Source: Synechococcus elongatus PCC 11801
GTDB taxonomy: Bacteria > Cyanobacteriota > Cyanobacteriia > Synechococcales > Synechococcaceae
Direction: 5' to 3'
Assembly: GCF_003846445.2 (NCBI RefSeq)
Contig: NZ_CP030139.2
Span: forward strand, 2,407,501-2,471,500
DNA length: 64,000 nucleotides
The notes beneath the pieces were generated by a model that saw nothing but the letters and a program-made list of their open reading frames with translations, was not told the origin of the DNA and did no database searches. The stretch's first letter is position 1. Each line of letters begins with the position of its first letter. Shown here piece by piece: positions 1 through 8,891 of this stretch. A program made the position numbers and the translations under genes.

Positions 1-1870
1 TGCGATGGGCCAACGCCATCAATTACCGCTGATTACGGTGATGAACAAAGATGGCACGATGAATGAAAATGCGGGCGAGTTTGAAGGGCTCGATCGCTTT
101 GAGGCTCGTAAAGCTGTTGTTGCCGCACTGGATAATGCCGGCTTCCTTGTCAAAGTAGAAGACTATCGGCACAGTGTTCCGATTAGCGATCGCGGCAAGG
201 TTCCAGTTGAGCCGCTGTTATCGACTCAGTGGTTTGTCAAAATTGAGCCCTTGGCTCAACGAGCATTAGAAGCTTTGAATGGAGAAGAAGGCCCTCGTTT
301 TGTACCTGAACGTTGGACTAAAGTCTATCGGGACTGGTTGGAAAATCTACGGGATTGGTGCATCTCTCGGCAGTTGTGGTGGGGGCACCAAATTCCTGCT
401 TGGTACGCGGTGAGTGAAACGCATGGTGTTGTGACAGACTCAACACCTTTTGTGGTGGCTCGTTCTGCGGAAGAAGCGCAACAGAAGGCGATCGCCCAAT
501 TTGGTGCTGATGTCGTCCTGCAGCAGGATGAGGACGTTTTGGATACATGGTTCTCATCTGGTTTGTGGCCTTTTTCAACCTTAGGTTGGCCGAACCAAAC
601 GGAAGATCTGGAGACGTTTTACCCTACTAGTACCTTGGTAACTGGTTTCGACATCATCTTCTTCTGGGTGGCTCGGATGACGATGATGGCCGGTCACTTC
701 ACAGGCAAGATGCCGTTTAAGGATGTCTATATCCATGGTCTTGTCCGAGATGAAAACAATAAGAAAATGTCAAAATCAGCAGGCAATGGGATTGACCCGC
801 TGATTTTGATTGATCGTTATGGGACGGATGCTCTCCGCTATGCCCTGATTCGTGAAGTGGTTGGGGCTGGACAGGATATTCGTCTGGACTACAACCGCAA
901 GACAGATGAGTCAGCCACAGTTGAAACGAGCCGAAATTTTGCCAATAAAGTCTGGAATGCCAGTCGCTTTGTCATTCTCAATCTAGATGACAAAACACCT
1001 GAGCAACTAGGGGTTTCTGCCTCAGATGATCTCGAATTGGCCGATCGCTGGATTCTGAGTCGCTACCACGCTACTACAGAAGCTTTGATCAATCAGATTG
1101 AAGCGTATGACCTTGGTGCAGCAGCTAAACAACTCTATGAGTTTATTTGGGGCGACTTCTGCGATTGGTATATCGAACTAGTTAAACCCCGACTTTATGG
1201 CGAAAATGCTGCTTCCCGCTTAGTAGCCCAGCAGACTCTAGCCCAAGTCCTCGAAGGAATTCTGCGACTCTTACATCCTTTCATGCCGCACTTGACTGAG
1301 GAAATTTGGCACACGCTCAATCAAGTTGGGGAGGATCAGTTCTTAGCGATCCAGTCGTTCCCACAACCGCAATCTGAGTTAATTCAGCCTGAACTCGATC
1401 GCGAGTTTCAGTTGATGATTGATGTGATCCGAACGCTGCGTAACTTACGGGCTGAAGCGGGATTGAAGCCGAGTCAAAAAATTACGGCAATTCTTCAAAG
1501 CGATAGTGAGTCAGAGCGCCGTAATTTAGAACAGTCTCAAGCCTACATTCGGGATCTCACTAAGACTGAGGCGCTGACGATTGTGGAGCAGCTAGCTGAA
1601 GAACCGCAAGCACTTGTTGGAGTGACTGCTACGGTGCAAGTTCTCTTGCCCTTGGCGGGCCTTGTCGATCTAGCAGCATTACAAGCGAAACTGACTCGTA
1701 ACTTGGAAAAAGTTGAGAAGGAAATCAAGTCTCTCTCGGGACGCTTGAATAGCTCTAACTTTGTTGATAAAGCACCTGCAGAAGTTGTTGCCGAAACGCG
1801 CGAAAATCTGCTGGAGGCTGAAAAACAAGCAGAACTTTTACGCGATCGCCTAACGCGACTGCAAGCCTAA
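1..1870 (+). CDS. valS: Valine--tRNA ligase, C-terminal part (5' end outside window)
   Basis: Class I aminoacyl-tRNA synthetase that charges tRNA-Val in the cytoplasm. The reading frame is open from the window edge, so roughly the first third, including the HIGH motif, is missing. Visible are the end of the editing domain, the catalytic segment with [17 protein letters not shown], and the signature KMSKS in [11 protein letters not shown] near residue 257 of the visible part. The anticodon-binding domain follows, then a C-terminal coiled coil ([18 protein letters not shown]) typical of bacterial ValRS. The Met at base 5 is internal, not a start. A hairpin terminator follows 27 bases downstream. 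The assignment is secure from the family motifs and order. Confidence 0.97.
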   Translation, partial: AMGQRHQLPLITVMNKDGTMNENAGEFEGLDRFEARKAVVAALDNAGFLVKVEDYRHSVPISDRGKVPVEPLLSTQWFVKIEPLAQRALEALNGEEGPRFVPERWTKVYRDWLENLRDWCISRQLWWGHQIPAWYAVSETHGVVTDSTPFVVARSAEEAQQKAIAQFGADVVLQQDEDVLDTWFSSGLWPFSTLGWPNQTEDLETFYPTSTLVTGFDIIFFWVARMTMMAGHFTGKMPFKDVYIHGLVRDENNKKMSKSAGNGIDPLILIDRYGTDALRYALIREVVGAGQDIRLDYNRKTDESATVETSRNFANKVWNASRFVILNLDDKTPEQLGVSASDDLELADRWILSRYHATTEALINQIEAYDLGAAAKQLYEFIWGDFCDWYIELVKPRLYGENAASRLVAQQTLAQVLEGILRLLHPFMPHLTEEIWHTLNQVGEDQFLAIQSFPQPQSELIQPELDREFQLMIDVIRTLRNLRAEAGLKPSQKITAILQSDSESERRNLEQSQAYIRDLTKTEALTIVEQLAEEPQALVGVTATVQVLLPLAGLVDLAALQAKLTRNLEKVEKEIKSLSGRLNSSNFVDKAPAEVVAETRENLLEAEKQAELLRDRLTRLQA

Positions 1871-1896
1871 AGCCACACGATCGCCCCCTAAAAAAG

Positions 1897-1931
1897 AAAG
1901 CTGCCTTAAATCATTTTCTAGGGCAGCTTTT
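1897..1931. terminator. Bidirectional terminator between valS and purT
   Basis: A perfect 9-bp stem, AAAGCTGCC at 1897-1905 with GGCAGCTTT at 1922-1930, is flanked by A-rich and T-rich tracts. It lies between the convergent ends of valS (+) and purT (-), so it can serve both. Confidence 0.8.
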
Positions 1932-1947
1932 CTTGCTATTTGAGGGC

Positions 1948-3123
1948 TTAGCTGGGCTGAACTGTGACCTGCGCAGCAGCGCGATCGGCCTTTGCACGGG
2001 CTGCTTCGACACTTGCGTCTCTCGCCAGCGCAACCCCCATCCGTCGCTGAGGTCGCATATCGGGTTTGCCAAACAGCCGGAGGTCCACCAAGGGCTCTTG
2101 GAGTGCTGTTGCCACGCCGGTATAACTGGGGCGATCGCCACTGTCTTCCGCCAGAATCACCCGACTGGCTGACGGCCCTAGCAGCTCAATGGTCGGAATC
2201 GGTAGTCCGAGCACAGCGCGCAGATGCAGCTCAAACTCATTCAGATTTTGTGAGATGAGCGTGACCATACCTGTGTCGTGGGGACGGGGCGATAGTTCCG
2301 AGAAGATCACCTCATCTTGAGTGACAAAAAACTCGACTCCAAATAATCCAGCTCCGCCCAACGCCTCCGTAACTTGAGCCGCGATCGCTTGGGCTTGCGC
2401 CAATAACTCAGCGCTGAGAGGGGCGGGCTGCCAGGATTCTTGGTAATCGCCTCGTTCTTGTCGGTGGCCAATTGGTGGACAGAAAAGAGTGGGACCTTGC
2501 CACTGGCGGATCGTCAACAGCGTGATTTCCAGCTCAAAGGGAATGAACTCTTCGAGGATGACCTTTTGGCTATCGCCACGAGAACCCGCAATCGCATACT
2601 CCCAAGCGGCTTGGAGTTGATCGGGTTGCTGGACGATCGACTGGCCCTTGCCCGAGGAAGACATGACCGGCTTGATCACATTTGGGTAGCCGATCGCTGT
2701 TGCTGCGGCTTGCAGTTCTTCGAAGCAGCTGGCATAGGCATAACGGGCGGTGCGGAGACCGAGCTGCTGAGCTGCCAAATCGCGAATGCGATCGCGGTTC
2801 ATGGTGAAGTGAGTGGCTCTCGCCGTGGGAATCACCGTTAGTCCACGGTCTTCAAACTCCTGCAGTTTCTCGGTGCGGATCGCTTCAATTTCCGGAATGA
2901 TCAAGTCCGGCTGGAACTCTTGAACCACCGCTTCCAGGGCCTCGCCATCTAGCATAGAAATTACTGCGCTGGCATCAGCGACCTGCATCGCTGGTGCATG
3001 GGCATAACGATCGACGGCAATGACGGTATTGCCCAACCGTTGAGCGGCGATCGCAAATTCCTTGCCCAGCTCACCAGAACCCAGCAACATGAGACGACGC
3101 GGTAGGCGATCGGCAAAAGTCAT
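1948..3123 (-). CDS. purT: Formate-dependent phosphoribosylglycinamide formyltransferase (GAR transformylase 2)
   Basis: ATP-grasp enzyme that uses formate and ATP to formylate GAR in purine synthesis, replacing the folate-dependent PurN step. The 391-residue length matches PurT. The N-terminus carries the Rossmann-like LMLLGSGELGKEFAIAAQRLG. The ATP-grasp core includes KPVMSSSGKGQS and later GVEFFVTQDEVIFSELSPRPHDTG. The C-terminus GVATAL and LRLFGKP is family typical. ATG start. It converges with valS across a shared terminator, and psb30 lies upstream on the same strand, about 100 bases away. Confidence 0.95.
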   Translation of the reverse strand: MTFADRLPRRLMLLGSGELGKEFAIAAQRLGNTVIAVDRYAHAPAMQVADASAVISMLDGEALEAVVQEFQPDLIIPEIEAIRTEKLQEFEDRGLTVIPTARATHFTMNRDRIRDLAAQQLGLRTARYAYASCFEELQAAATAIGYPNVIKPVMSSSGKGQSIVQQPDQLQAAWEYAIAGSRGDSQKVILEEFIPFELEITLLTIRQWQGPTLFCPPIGHRQERGDYQESWQPAPLSAELLAQAQAIAAQVTEALGGAGLFGVEFFVTQDEVIFSELSPRPHDTGMVTLISQNLNEFELHLRAVLGLPIPTIELLGPSASRVILAEDSGDRPSYTGVATALQEPLVDLRLFGKPDMRPQRRMGVALARDASVEAARAKADRAAAQVTVQPS

Positions 3124-3219
3124 TGGCAGCTACGCAAAGCAGGACAGGCGCAAACAAGGAGAGGGACGATACCGCCCCTCTCACTCAAAATCTCGATTCT
3201 TGATCGGTTGGGCTGGAAC

Positions 3220-3339
3220 CTAGAGGTCGCCACCACGGAGGTACAGCAGAACAATCACCGCTGGGCCAGCAATCACAAGCAATGCCAGCGTCGTCAGCTG
3301 AAAAATGACTTCGAAATTGATGCTGCTCAGGAAACCCAT
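3220..3339 (-). CDS. psb30: Photosystem II reaction centre protein Psb30 (Ycf12)
   Basis: A 39-codon ORF encoding one hydrophobic helix. The peptide starts MGFLSSINFEVIFQL, continues with VIAGPAVIVLLYL, and ends RGGDL. The motif INFEVI-Q followed by IAGP and a C-terminal R-G-(N/D)-L is characteristic of Psb30/Ycf12, a single-span subunit at the periphery of the PSII core near PsbJ and cytochrome b559. It stabilises PSII, especially in high light. The stop is TAG at 3220-3222 and the start is ATG at 3337-3339. It is read as its own gene upstream of purT on the minus strand. Such short genes are often missed. The identification rests on remembered family sequence. Confidence 0.88.
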   Translation of the reverse strand: MGFLSSINFEVIFQLTTLALLVIAGPAVIVLLYLRGGDL

Positions 3340-3598
3340 ATCTCTCCCCGATCTCGACCGGGCCTATGTCGATTCGGTAATCGATTCTACCGAGAGGACG
3401 CCGATGCTTTAAGCATCGTTACAAAACTCCACCATCACGGCGATCGCCAAAACACGGTCCTAGGTTGGTCATCAGCGGCGGCAGACCAACACGGAGCAGC
3501 TACCAGTCAACCCGATTGCACCACAGGGGAGGAGTGCGAGTTGATCAATCAGGGCGGCTAGGCTGGAGGGAGACCTTCCCTCACCGAATCCGAGTTCT

Positions 3599-3964
3599 AT
3601 GGCCCAATGGCAATGTGTGCGACAGTGTGGTGCCTGCTGTCACCTCGACCCCCGCGATCGCCCCGACCTTGATCAGTATCTTCAACCTGACGAGATGGCG
3701 CTCTACCTGAGCATGGTTGGGCCGGATGGCTGGTGCATCAACTTCGACCACAGTACGAGGCTGTGCAACATCTACGAGGATCGGCCCCGATTCTGCCGGG
3801 TGCAGCCTGAAACCTTTGAGACGATGTTTGGTGTGCCCAAGGAAGACCTCAACGATTTTGCGATCGCCTGCTGCGAAGAGCAGATTGAGGGCGTCTATGG
3901 CGATCGCAGTCTCGAACAAATCCGCTTTCGGCAGGCCGTAGGGCTGACACTAGAGGAGCTCTGA
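3599..3964 (+). CDS. YkgJ-family cysteine cluster protein
   Basis: Small soluble protein of 121 residues. It has an N-terminal cluster C-x3-C-x2-CC (CVRQCGACC, residues 6-14), then WCINFD, LCNIY and FCRVQ, and a late CC. This pattern matches the YkgJ / zinc- or iron-chelating Cys-cluster family (CxxxCxxCC), widespread in bacteria; the biochemical role is unsettled, although metal or Fe-S binding is expected from the cysteines. ATG start. It is followed 47 bases later by two membrane transporter genes of the GDT1 family. A functional link to metal handling is inference only. Confidence 0.8.
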   Translation: MAQWQCVRQCGACCHLDPRDRPDLDQYLQPDEMALYLSMVGPDGWCINFDHSTRLCNIYEDRPRFCRVQPETFETMFGVPKEDLNDFAIACCEEQIEGVYGDRSLEQIRFRQAVGLTLEEL

Positions 3965-4011
3965 ACCTAGGGACCAATGCTAGGTTTATGAAACGATTAT
4001 GAAATTTTGCT

Positions 4012-4359
4012 GTGGCCGCTCCTTCCCCTGACCTTGAGACCCCACAAGCTCCGGCAGCGAGTTCAGGTCGGTCTTCTGCTTGGAGTGTCTTTGTCTCGAC
4101 CTTTCTGACCATTTTTCTGGCGGAGCTGGGCGATAAGACGCAAGTCACAACGCTGCTGATGACTGTGGAATCGCATCGACCGTGGATTGTCTTCACCGGT
4201 GCGGCCACGGCACTGATCAGTACGAGTCTGCTGGGGGTGTTGTTAGGGCGCTGGTTGGCACAGCACATCGCCCCGCGCACCTTGGATATTGCTGCCGGTG
4301 TCACGCTGTTGGTGATTGCGGCGGCATTGGGTTGGGACCTCTGGCAACACTGGAGCTAA
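4012..4359 (+). CDS. TMEM165/GDT1 (UPF0016) family membrane protein, first half-size subunit
   Basis: A 115-residue membrane protein starting at GTG. After a hydrophilic N-tail it has three predicted helices. The family signature E-x-G-D-K-(T/S) appears as AELGDKTQVTTLL at about residues 37-49. GDT1/UPF0016 proteins are cation transporters; the cyanobacterial Mnx and chloroplast PAM71 members move manganese (and possibly calcium). Full-length eukaryotic members contain two such repeats, whereas this gene encodes a single repeat. It is followed by a second single-repeat gene with a 5-base gap, so the working unit is probably a heterodimer. Substrate is inferred, not shown. Confidence 0.85.
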   Translation: MAAPSPDLETPQAPAASSGRSSAWSVFVSTFLTIFLAELGDKTQVTTLLMTVESHRPWIVFTGAATALISTSLLGVLLGRWLAQHIAPRTLDIAAGVTLLVIAAALGWDLWQHWS

Positions 4360-4364
4360 GGGCA

Positions 4365-4691
4365 ATGGATTGGCAGTTACTCGGAGCGAGTTTCCTGGCG
4401 GTGTTCCTTTCGGAACTCGGCGATAAAAGTCAGGTGGCCGCAGTTGCGCTCGGTGGCAGTTCGCGATCGCCCCGTGCTGTGTTTCTAGGAACGGCTAGCG
4501 CCTTGGTTTTGGCCAGCTTGATCGGTGTGGTGTTGGGCGACCAGATCGCAGACTACATTCCCCCGCAATGGCTAAAGCTTGCGGCTGTCGTTGGTTTTGT
4601 TGTGATTGGTCTGCGCTTGCTCTTGCAAGGCTCAGATCAGGAAGATTTGAATTTAGAAGCACCAGCGAATCAATCTACGCCTGAAACCTAG
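4365..4691 (+). CDS. TMEM165/GDT1 (UPF0016) family membrane protein, second half-size subunit
   Basis: A 108-residue membrane protein whose ATG lies 5 bases after the stop of the preceding half-size paralogue. It begins MDWQLLGASFLAVFLSELGDKSQVA, carrying the family motif E-L-G-D-K-S. Two further hydrophobic helices (AVFLGTASALVLASLIGVVL and KLAAVVGFVVIGLRLLL) and an acidic C-tail follow. With its neighbour it would reconstitute the two-repeat architecture of Mnx/PAM71/TMEM165 manganese or calcium transporters. The pair is almost certainly co-translated. It converges with pfkA, with 13 bases between the stops. Confidence 0.87.
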   Translation: MDWQLLGASFLAVFLSELGDKSQVAAVALGGSSRSPRAVFLGTASALVLASLIGVVLGDQIADYIPPQWLKLAAVVGFVVIGLRLLLQGSDQEDLNLEAPANQSTPET

Positions 4692-4704
4692 AGACTGCTG
4701 TCGT

Positions 4705-5787
4705 TCAATGGGTGGGACAAGCTGATCCACGCCAGGGAGCAAGATTGCGATCGCCCAGGAAAATTCCAAGTCCTGCAGCCGTATCGACGAGTGCGCTGTG
4801 CGGATCAACAAGGGTAGGGCTGTGCAGGCAAACGCTGTCTAGCGCGACCCCAACAACCCGTCCGCCTTGCCAAGCCATCATTTCGCCACTGGCTCCAGCG
4901 GCTATCCGTTCGACGGCGGCATAACCCATTTGTGCGGCTAAGAGGCGGTCGCTTGCCACGGGTTGTCCTCCGCGCTGCACATGGCCAAGGACAGTAACTC
5001 GGGCTTCCAATCGAGCATCGTGCGCCGCGATCGCATGGGCGAGTTGTTCCCCCAAACCGGCATGACTGCGATCCACCTCTGGAGGGTGATGGGTTCCCTC
5101 AGCGATCGCAATGACCGCATAGCGGCGTTGCCAGCGATCGCGCAGTTGCTGAAGGTAGTGACAGAGTTCTGGCAAGCGATAGGGGATTTCAGGCAAAAGG
5201 ATGACATCCGCTCCCCCTGCGATGCCGCCGTGGAGGGCAAGATGCCCCGACTGGCGGCCCATGACCTCGGCAATCATGATCCGATCGTGACTCGCGGCGG
5301 TACTGCCCAAGTTCAGCAATGCCTCCGCGACTGTGTGAATCGCGGTATCAAAGCCGATCGCCCGCTCTGTGAAGGCGACGTCGTTGTCGATCGTCTTAGG
5401 AATACCAATGAACTGCCAGCCGCCGGCTCGCGCGAGTTGCTGCAAAATTGCGAGGCTACCGTCACCGCCAATGCCAATCAGGGCATCAAGACCGAGATCG
5501 GCATAGCCCGCCAGAATTTCCGCCTGCTGGGCAAGGGTGTCACCCCGATTGATCGAGCCGAGAATCGTACCGCCACTGCAGAGCAGGGGGTCTGGACCCT
5601 GGCGATCAAAACTGTGGGGGTAGATGGCGATCGCTTGGCGCTGACGCAGTCCCTGGGTGGCGTAGGCAATGCCCCAGAGCTCCCAGCCATAGTTACTGAC
5701 AGCGTGGTGGGCGATCGCTCGAATGACAGCATTGAGCCCCGGACAATCGCCACCACTGGTGAGGACGCCTAATTTGCGCACCGCCAT
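4705..5787 (-). CDS. pfkA: ATP-dependent 6-phosphofructokinase
   Basis: Phosphorylates fructose 6-phosphate to fructose 1,6-bisphosphate in the cytoplasm, the committed glycolytic step. The 360-residue protein shows the ATP-loop LTSGGDCPGLNAVIRA at the N-terminus, IGIGGDGSL, the catalytic PKTIDNDV segment and VLGHVQRGG near the C-terminus. In GGDGS the position after GGD is Gly rather than Asp, which in this family goes with ATP rather than pyrophosphate as phosphoryl donor. ATG start. The length fits the cyanobacterial PFK group, which is longer than the 320-residue E. coli PfkA. Confidence 0.95.
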   Translation of the reverse strand: MAVRKLGVLTSGGDCPGLNAVIRAIAHHAVSNYGWELWGIAYATQGLRQRQAIAIYPHSFDRQGPDPLLCSGGTILGSINRGDTLAQQAEILAGYADLGLDALIGIGGDGSLAILQQLARAGGWQFIGIPKTIDNDVAFTERAIGFDTAIHTVAEALLNLGSTAASHDRIMIAEVMGRQSGHLALHGGIAGGADVILLPEIPYRLPELCHYLQQLRDRWQRRYAVIAIAEGTHHPPEVDRSHAGLGEQLAHAIAAHDARLEARVTVLGHVQRGGQPVASDRLLAAQMGYAAVERIAAGASGEMMAWQGGRVVGVALDSVCLHSPTLVDPHSALVDTAAGLGIFLGDRNLAPWRGSACPTH

Positions 5788-5814
5788 CGCTCACCCTCTT
5801 GCTTGGCTTTGTCT

Positions 5815-6570
5815 CTAGTTTGTGCGCGGACTCTCAGGGAAATCGACGTTTGTAATGCGATTGTCGCTATCGAGGGAGATGAAGAGTGTATCCGTCGCTT
5901 GGCTAAAGCGAATTTCGACTAGGAGGAGGGTAATCCCATTCTCCGAGCCAGCATTCTCAATGCGGATAATTTGCCGGAAGGTGCCAGTTCGCTGTTGCAG
6001 GGCTTGCCAGCGTTGCTCGATCTGCTGCGGAAAGATCTCAGTTTTGAGGAAGGGACTGAGCAGCGATCGTGCTTCAAGGGCTTGTTTGTTTGCCAAGGCT
6101 TGCACGAAGTCGCCGGCAACTTGCTCTGGTGACTCCGTTAGATCCGGCAGGTCATAGCCAACGATTTGAAAGGTTTGGTTGAAGAGCAACCGCAGCACGG
6201 TCTGTCCCGTGGGAGTTTGCAGCAGCACGGTCACGGTATCGAGACCAGGGCCTTGGTCAATGCTGCTGATGCTGAACCCCTGCAGCGCCCCAACCTTGGT
6301 GAGATCCTCGCGTATACGGGCGCGCAGAGCTTGGGGTGTAAGCGCTTTTGCCAGTTGTGGCTCTAGGAGCGGCAGAATAGATGCCGTGTTGCTGTTCCGA
6401 AACGCCTCCATAAAAGTAAAAGTCCGTTGAGCCAGTTGACTGAACGAACGAATGGTCTCGGCTGCTGAGGGGGTTTGGGCAGAGGCGATCGCAGTTCCCC
6501 CATGCCACGGTGCAGAGAGCAGCACAGCAGCAGCACAGCCAAGTGACCCCAGACGCAACGAGCGATTCAT
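5815..6570 (-). CDS. Exported DUF3887-like protein
   Basis: A 251-residue protein with an N-terminal signal peptide (MNRSLRLGSLGCAAAVLLSA, predicted cleavage near ASA-QT). The mature part holds two similar alpha/beta modules of about 100 residues, each with a helix-rich start (TIRSFSQLAQRTFTFMEAF and EQVAGDFVQALANKQALEA) followed by beta strands (DTVTVLLQTPTGQTVLRLLFN and NGITLLLVEIRFSQATDTLFI). This resembles tandem DUF3887/NTF2-like domains found in cyanobacterial periplasmic proteins. No catalytic motif is visible and the function is unknown. It stands downstream of the CocE-type hydrolase on the same strand, 30 bases apart. Confidence 0.6.
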   Translation of the reverse strand: MNRSLRLGSLGCAAAVLLSAPWHGGTAIASAQTPSAAETIRSFSQLAQRTFTFMEAFRNSNTASILPLLEPQLAKALTPQALRARIREDLTKVGALQGFSISSIDQGPGLDTVTVLLQTPTGQTVLRLLFNQTFQIVGYDLPDLTESPEQVAGDFVQALANKQALEARSLLSPFLKTEIFPQQIEQRWQALQQRTGTFRQIIRIENAGSENGITLLLVEIRFSQATDTLFISLDSDNRITNVDFPESPRTN

Positions 6571-6600
6571 ATCAACTTCCGCGGTATCAGCGGTAGCTTA

Positions 6601-8277
6601 TCAGGCCGATTCGTCGCTGACAGCGATCGCAACGGTTGGTAACTCCAAAAAGCTTCCTGCTGACTGGACTTGGATCGTAATCACCTGTGCATTCACGGGC
6701 ACTGTTGCGGTTGGCAGATCGCCATTGCCTGGATTGACGGCAAAGGCAGGATAGGCAGCGAGAGCAACACTCAGACAGAGGCGATCGCCTGCTGAGAGAC
6801 GCTGGCAGATTGGCTGCAGATCAACCCAGTAACCTGCACCAGCTTCCACTTGCTTAACCCGTCGAAACCCTTGGCTAAAGTCCCAGAGGCCAGTGGCCGT
6901 TTGACGCGATAGCACCACGTAGAGATCCCAACTGGGGCGATCGCTCTCGCAAATTAGGTAAAGACGCGGTTGCCCGCAGATCAGCAAGCCTGAAGCGAAA
7001 GGCTCACTCCGATATTTCAGGATGTCGCTGCGTTCCTCGATCGCGTTGCGTTCCTGTGGCCCTGCTGCTAAGCCATTGTGGCCGCCAAGATTGGGTACTG
7101 GTCGCCAGGGGTCATGCACAAGCAAATCATCAGTTGGACTGTGACTCACTCCGAGCTGAAGCCGACCGCGATCGCTACGCATAGCGGCTAGCCCATCGCT
7201 AGCGATCGACCAGACTTGCAGCGTTCCGGTCGGCCAGTCGGGCAGCGATCGCCACTGATTGCGGCCCATTTCAAAGACTGCGATCGCCGGTTCATCTGCG
7301 AGGCGTTCAGGTTGATCCTTCAACCAAGCATCGAACCAGCGCACTTGCAGTTCATCGATCGGACTAATCGCCTCAGCGCCAAAATCGATCGCGCCAGCCC
7401 GCCGTCCCCAAGGCAAATGCGCCCAAGGGCCAATCCGTAGCCATTGGGGAGCCGTGGTTTGCTGCTTCAGTGTTTGGTAAGTCGCGATCGTGCCATTGAG
7501 GTAAGGGTCAAACCAGCCGCCGATATGCAGCGCAGGAATGTCGATTGCACTCAGATCCGGTGCGATCGCGTGCCAATAGTCATCCTCGGGCGATCGCTGC
7601 CAATCGAAGTAGAACGAGTTGGGAGCGAGTTCCTGCAGCAAGGTTTCAGCTGCCTGAATCCCTGCTTCTGATTGCAGTTGCTGACCAGCCGCCCGCAACT
7701 GTTGCCAAGATGCGTGATCCTGCCGCCGCTGTGCCTGCAGACCTTCGAGTTGTAAGGCCCAAGCCAAACTCAGTTGCAGCCGAAAAGCACCGCCTTCCGT
7801 GGCCCAGTGGTGATAGAGATCCGGCCCCAACATGGCAGGCGCGATCGCCTGAACTGCACCGACTGCAACACTCGCCGCGTAGAGCTGAGTCATCCCCTGA
7901 TAGGAAAAGCCGTAGAGTCCAACTCGGCCATTACAGCCTGGGAGCTGCTGCGCCCAAGCGATCGTCTCAGCACCGTCTGCCGCTTCGTGGGCAAACAGCT
8001 CAAACTTGCCCGTAGAGCTGCCACAGCCGCGCACATCCTGAATCAGCACCAGATAGCCTTGCTCGGCATACCAGCGCGGATGGGCATAGACCACGGTAGA
8101 GGCGATCGCTCGACCGTAGGGCTGGCGCATCAACAACAACGGCAGCGGCTCATCAGTCTGCGGTCGGTACAGATCAGCATCCAAGCGGATGCCGTCTCTG
8201 GTCCAGAAGCTCAGCGTCTCCTTGCGGACCGGGAAGCGATCGGCATTAGAAGCTGGAGCGATAGTTGCTGGGTTCAT
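6601..8277 (-). CDS. CocE/NonD family hydrolase (X-Pro dipeptidyl-peptidase S15 type)
   Basis: Alpha/beta-hydrolase of about 558 residues in the CocE/NonD family, whose members cleave esters or act as acyl peptidases. The nucleophile elbow is GLYGFSYQGMTQLYAA (G-x-S-Y-x-G). A candidate acid is in GGWFDPYLNG and the catalytic His is in IGPWAHLPWG. The C-terminal jelly-roll domain typical of S15 follows. The ATG at 8275-8277 (MNPATIAPAS) is preferred; an in-frame ATG at 8295 would extend it by six residues. Its start overlaps the end of the upstream DUF2808 gene by 32 bases, implying coupled translation. The physiological substrate cannot be told. Confidence 0.88.
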   Translation of the reverse strand: MNPATIAPASNADRFPVRKETLSFWTRDGIRLDADLYRPQTDEPLPLLLMRQPYGRAIASTVVYAHPRWYAEQGYLVLIQDVRGCGSSTGKFELFAHEAADGAETIAWAQQLPGCNGRVGLYGFSYQGMTQLYAASVAVGAVQAIAPAMLGPDLYHHWATEGGAFRLQLSLAWALQLEGLQAQRRQDHASWQQLRAAGQQLQSEAGIQAAETLLQELAPNSFYFDWQRSPEDDYWHAIAPDLSAIDIPALHIGGWFDPYLNGTIATYQTLKQQTTAPQWLRIGPWAHLPWGRRAGAIDFGAEAISPIDELQVRWFDAWLKDQPERLADEPAIAVFEMGRNQWRSLPDWPTGTLQVWSIASDGLAAMRSDRGRLQLGVSHSPTDDLLVHDPWRPVPNLGGHNGLAAGPQERNAIEERSDILKYRSEPFASGLLICGQPRLYLICESDRPSWDLYVVLSRQTATGLWDFSQGFRRVKQVEAGAGYWVDLQPICQRLSAGDRLCLSVALAAYPAFAVNPGNGDLPTATVPVNAQVITIQVQSAGSFLELPTVAIAVSDESA

Positions 8278-8794
8278 AGATATTGATGCGCCCAAAGCCG
8301 AGGAACTGCCCAGAGGGCTGCTCTCCTGCAGGATAGGCCGTGATACCCCAGAGATAGGTCCCTGCGGTATCGGGGTTCACTTGGGGCCTGACAACGATCG
8401 TAATCTGCTGGCCGGGAGCTACAGGTTGTGCAAACCGGACAGTGAGCAGGCGTCGGCTGTTGTCAAATGTAGTCTCTGCGACTGGGATCTCGGCCCCAAA
8501 CCTGCGTGGTTCACCGACATAGGCCCGAGTTGCATCCAACCGGAAGAGGAAGAAGCGATCGACTCCTTCGGTTTGCTGCAGCGTCACTGAGCCCAGAGGT
8601 TCGCCACTGTCTGGTAAAAGATTGAGAACAACGTAGTATTCAGGGCTGTACTGGTTAACGTTTTGGAAAAACGTCACCATTTTGATCAAACGAGGCGGGC
8701 GATCGAAGTAGGTTCGGCCCCGCAAGACAACTGCTTCACTGGGCAGGGCAGCAATACTCAAACAGGCGGCGAGTAGCAGGGAAAACCGTCGCAT
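8246..8794 (-). CDS. Exported DUF2808 domain protein
   Basis: A 182-residue protein starting MRRFSLLLAACLSIAALPSEA, a clear signal peptide. The mature domain contains FDRPPRLIKMVTFFQNVNQYSPEYYVVLNL, then beta-rich segments and PVAPGQQITIVVRPQVNPDTAGTYLWGITAYPAG. This matches the cyanobacterial DUF2808 family of small secreted proteins with unknown function. The ATG at 8792-8794 is chosen over an upstream ATG at 8824 because it puts the signal peptide at the very N-terminus and follows a GGAGAT-like ribosome site. Its 3' end overlaps the following hydrolase gene. Confidence 0.8.
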   Translation of the reverse strand: MRRFSLLLAACLSIAALPSEAVVLRGRTYFDRPPRLIKMVTFFQNVNQYSPEYYVVLNLLPDSGEPLGSVTLQQTEGVDRFFLFRLDATRAYVGEPRRFGAEIPVAETTFDNSRRLLTVRFAQPVAPGQQITIVVRPQVNPDTAGTYLWGITAYPAGEQPSGQFLGFGRINIYEPSNYRSSF

Positions 8795-8891
8795 GGGGCC
8801 ATCTCCTTCTGGCGCTAGCCCCACGATAGAGGCGGATCTCGTGACCTGCAGGCGATCGCAACAAAGCTAGGATCATGAAGATTCGTTAAAG

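Noticed and set aside
4963-5772. Long open frame of 269 codons on the + strand
   Set aside because: It lies entirely antisense to pfkA, has no recognisable domain, and reflects codon bias of the true gene.
7774-8286. Open frame of 170 codons on the + strand
   Set aside because: It is antisense to the CocE-type hydrolase gene and shows no domain or ribosome site.
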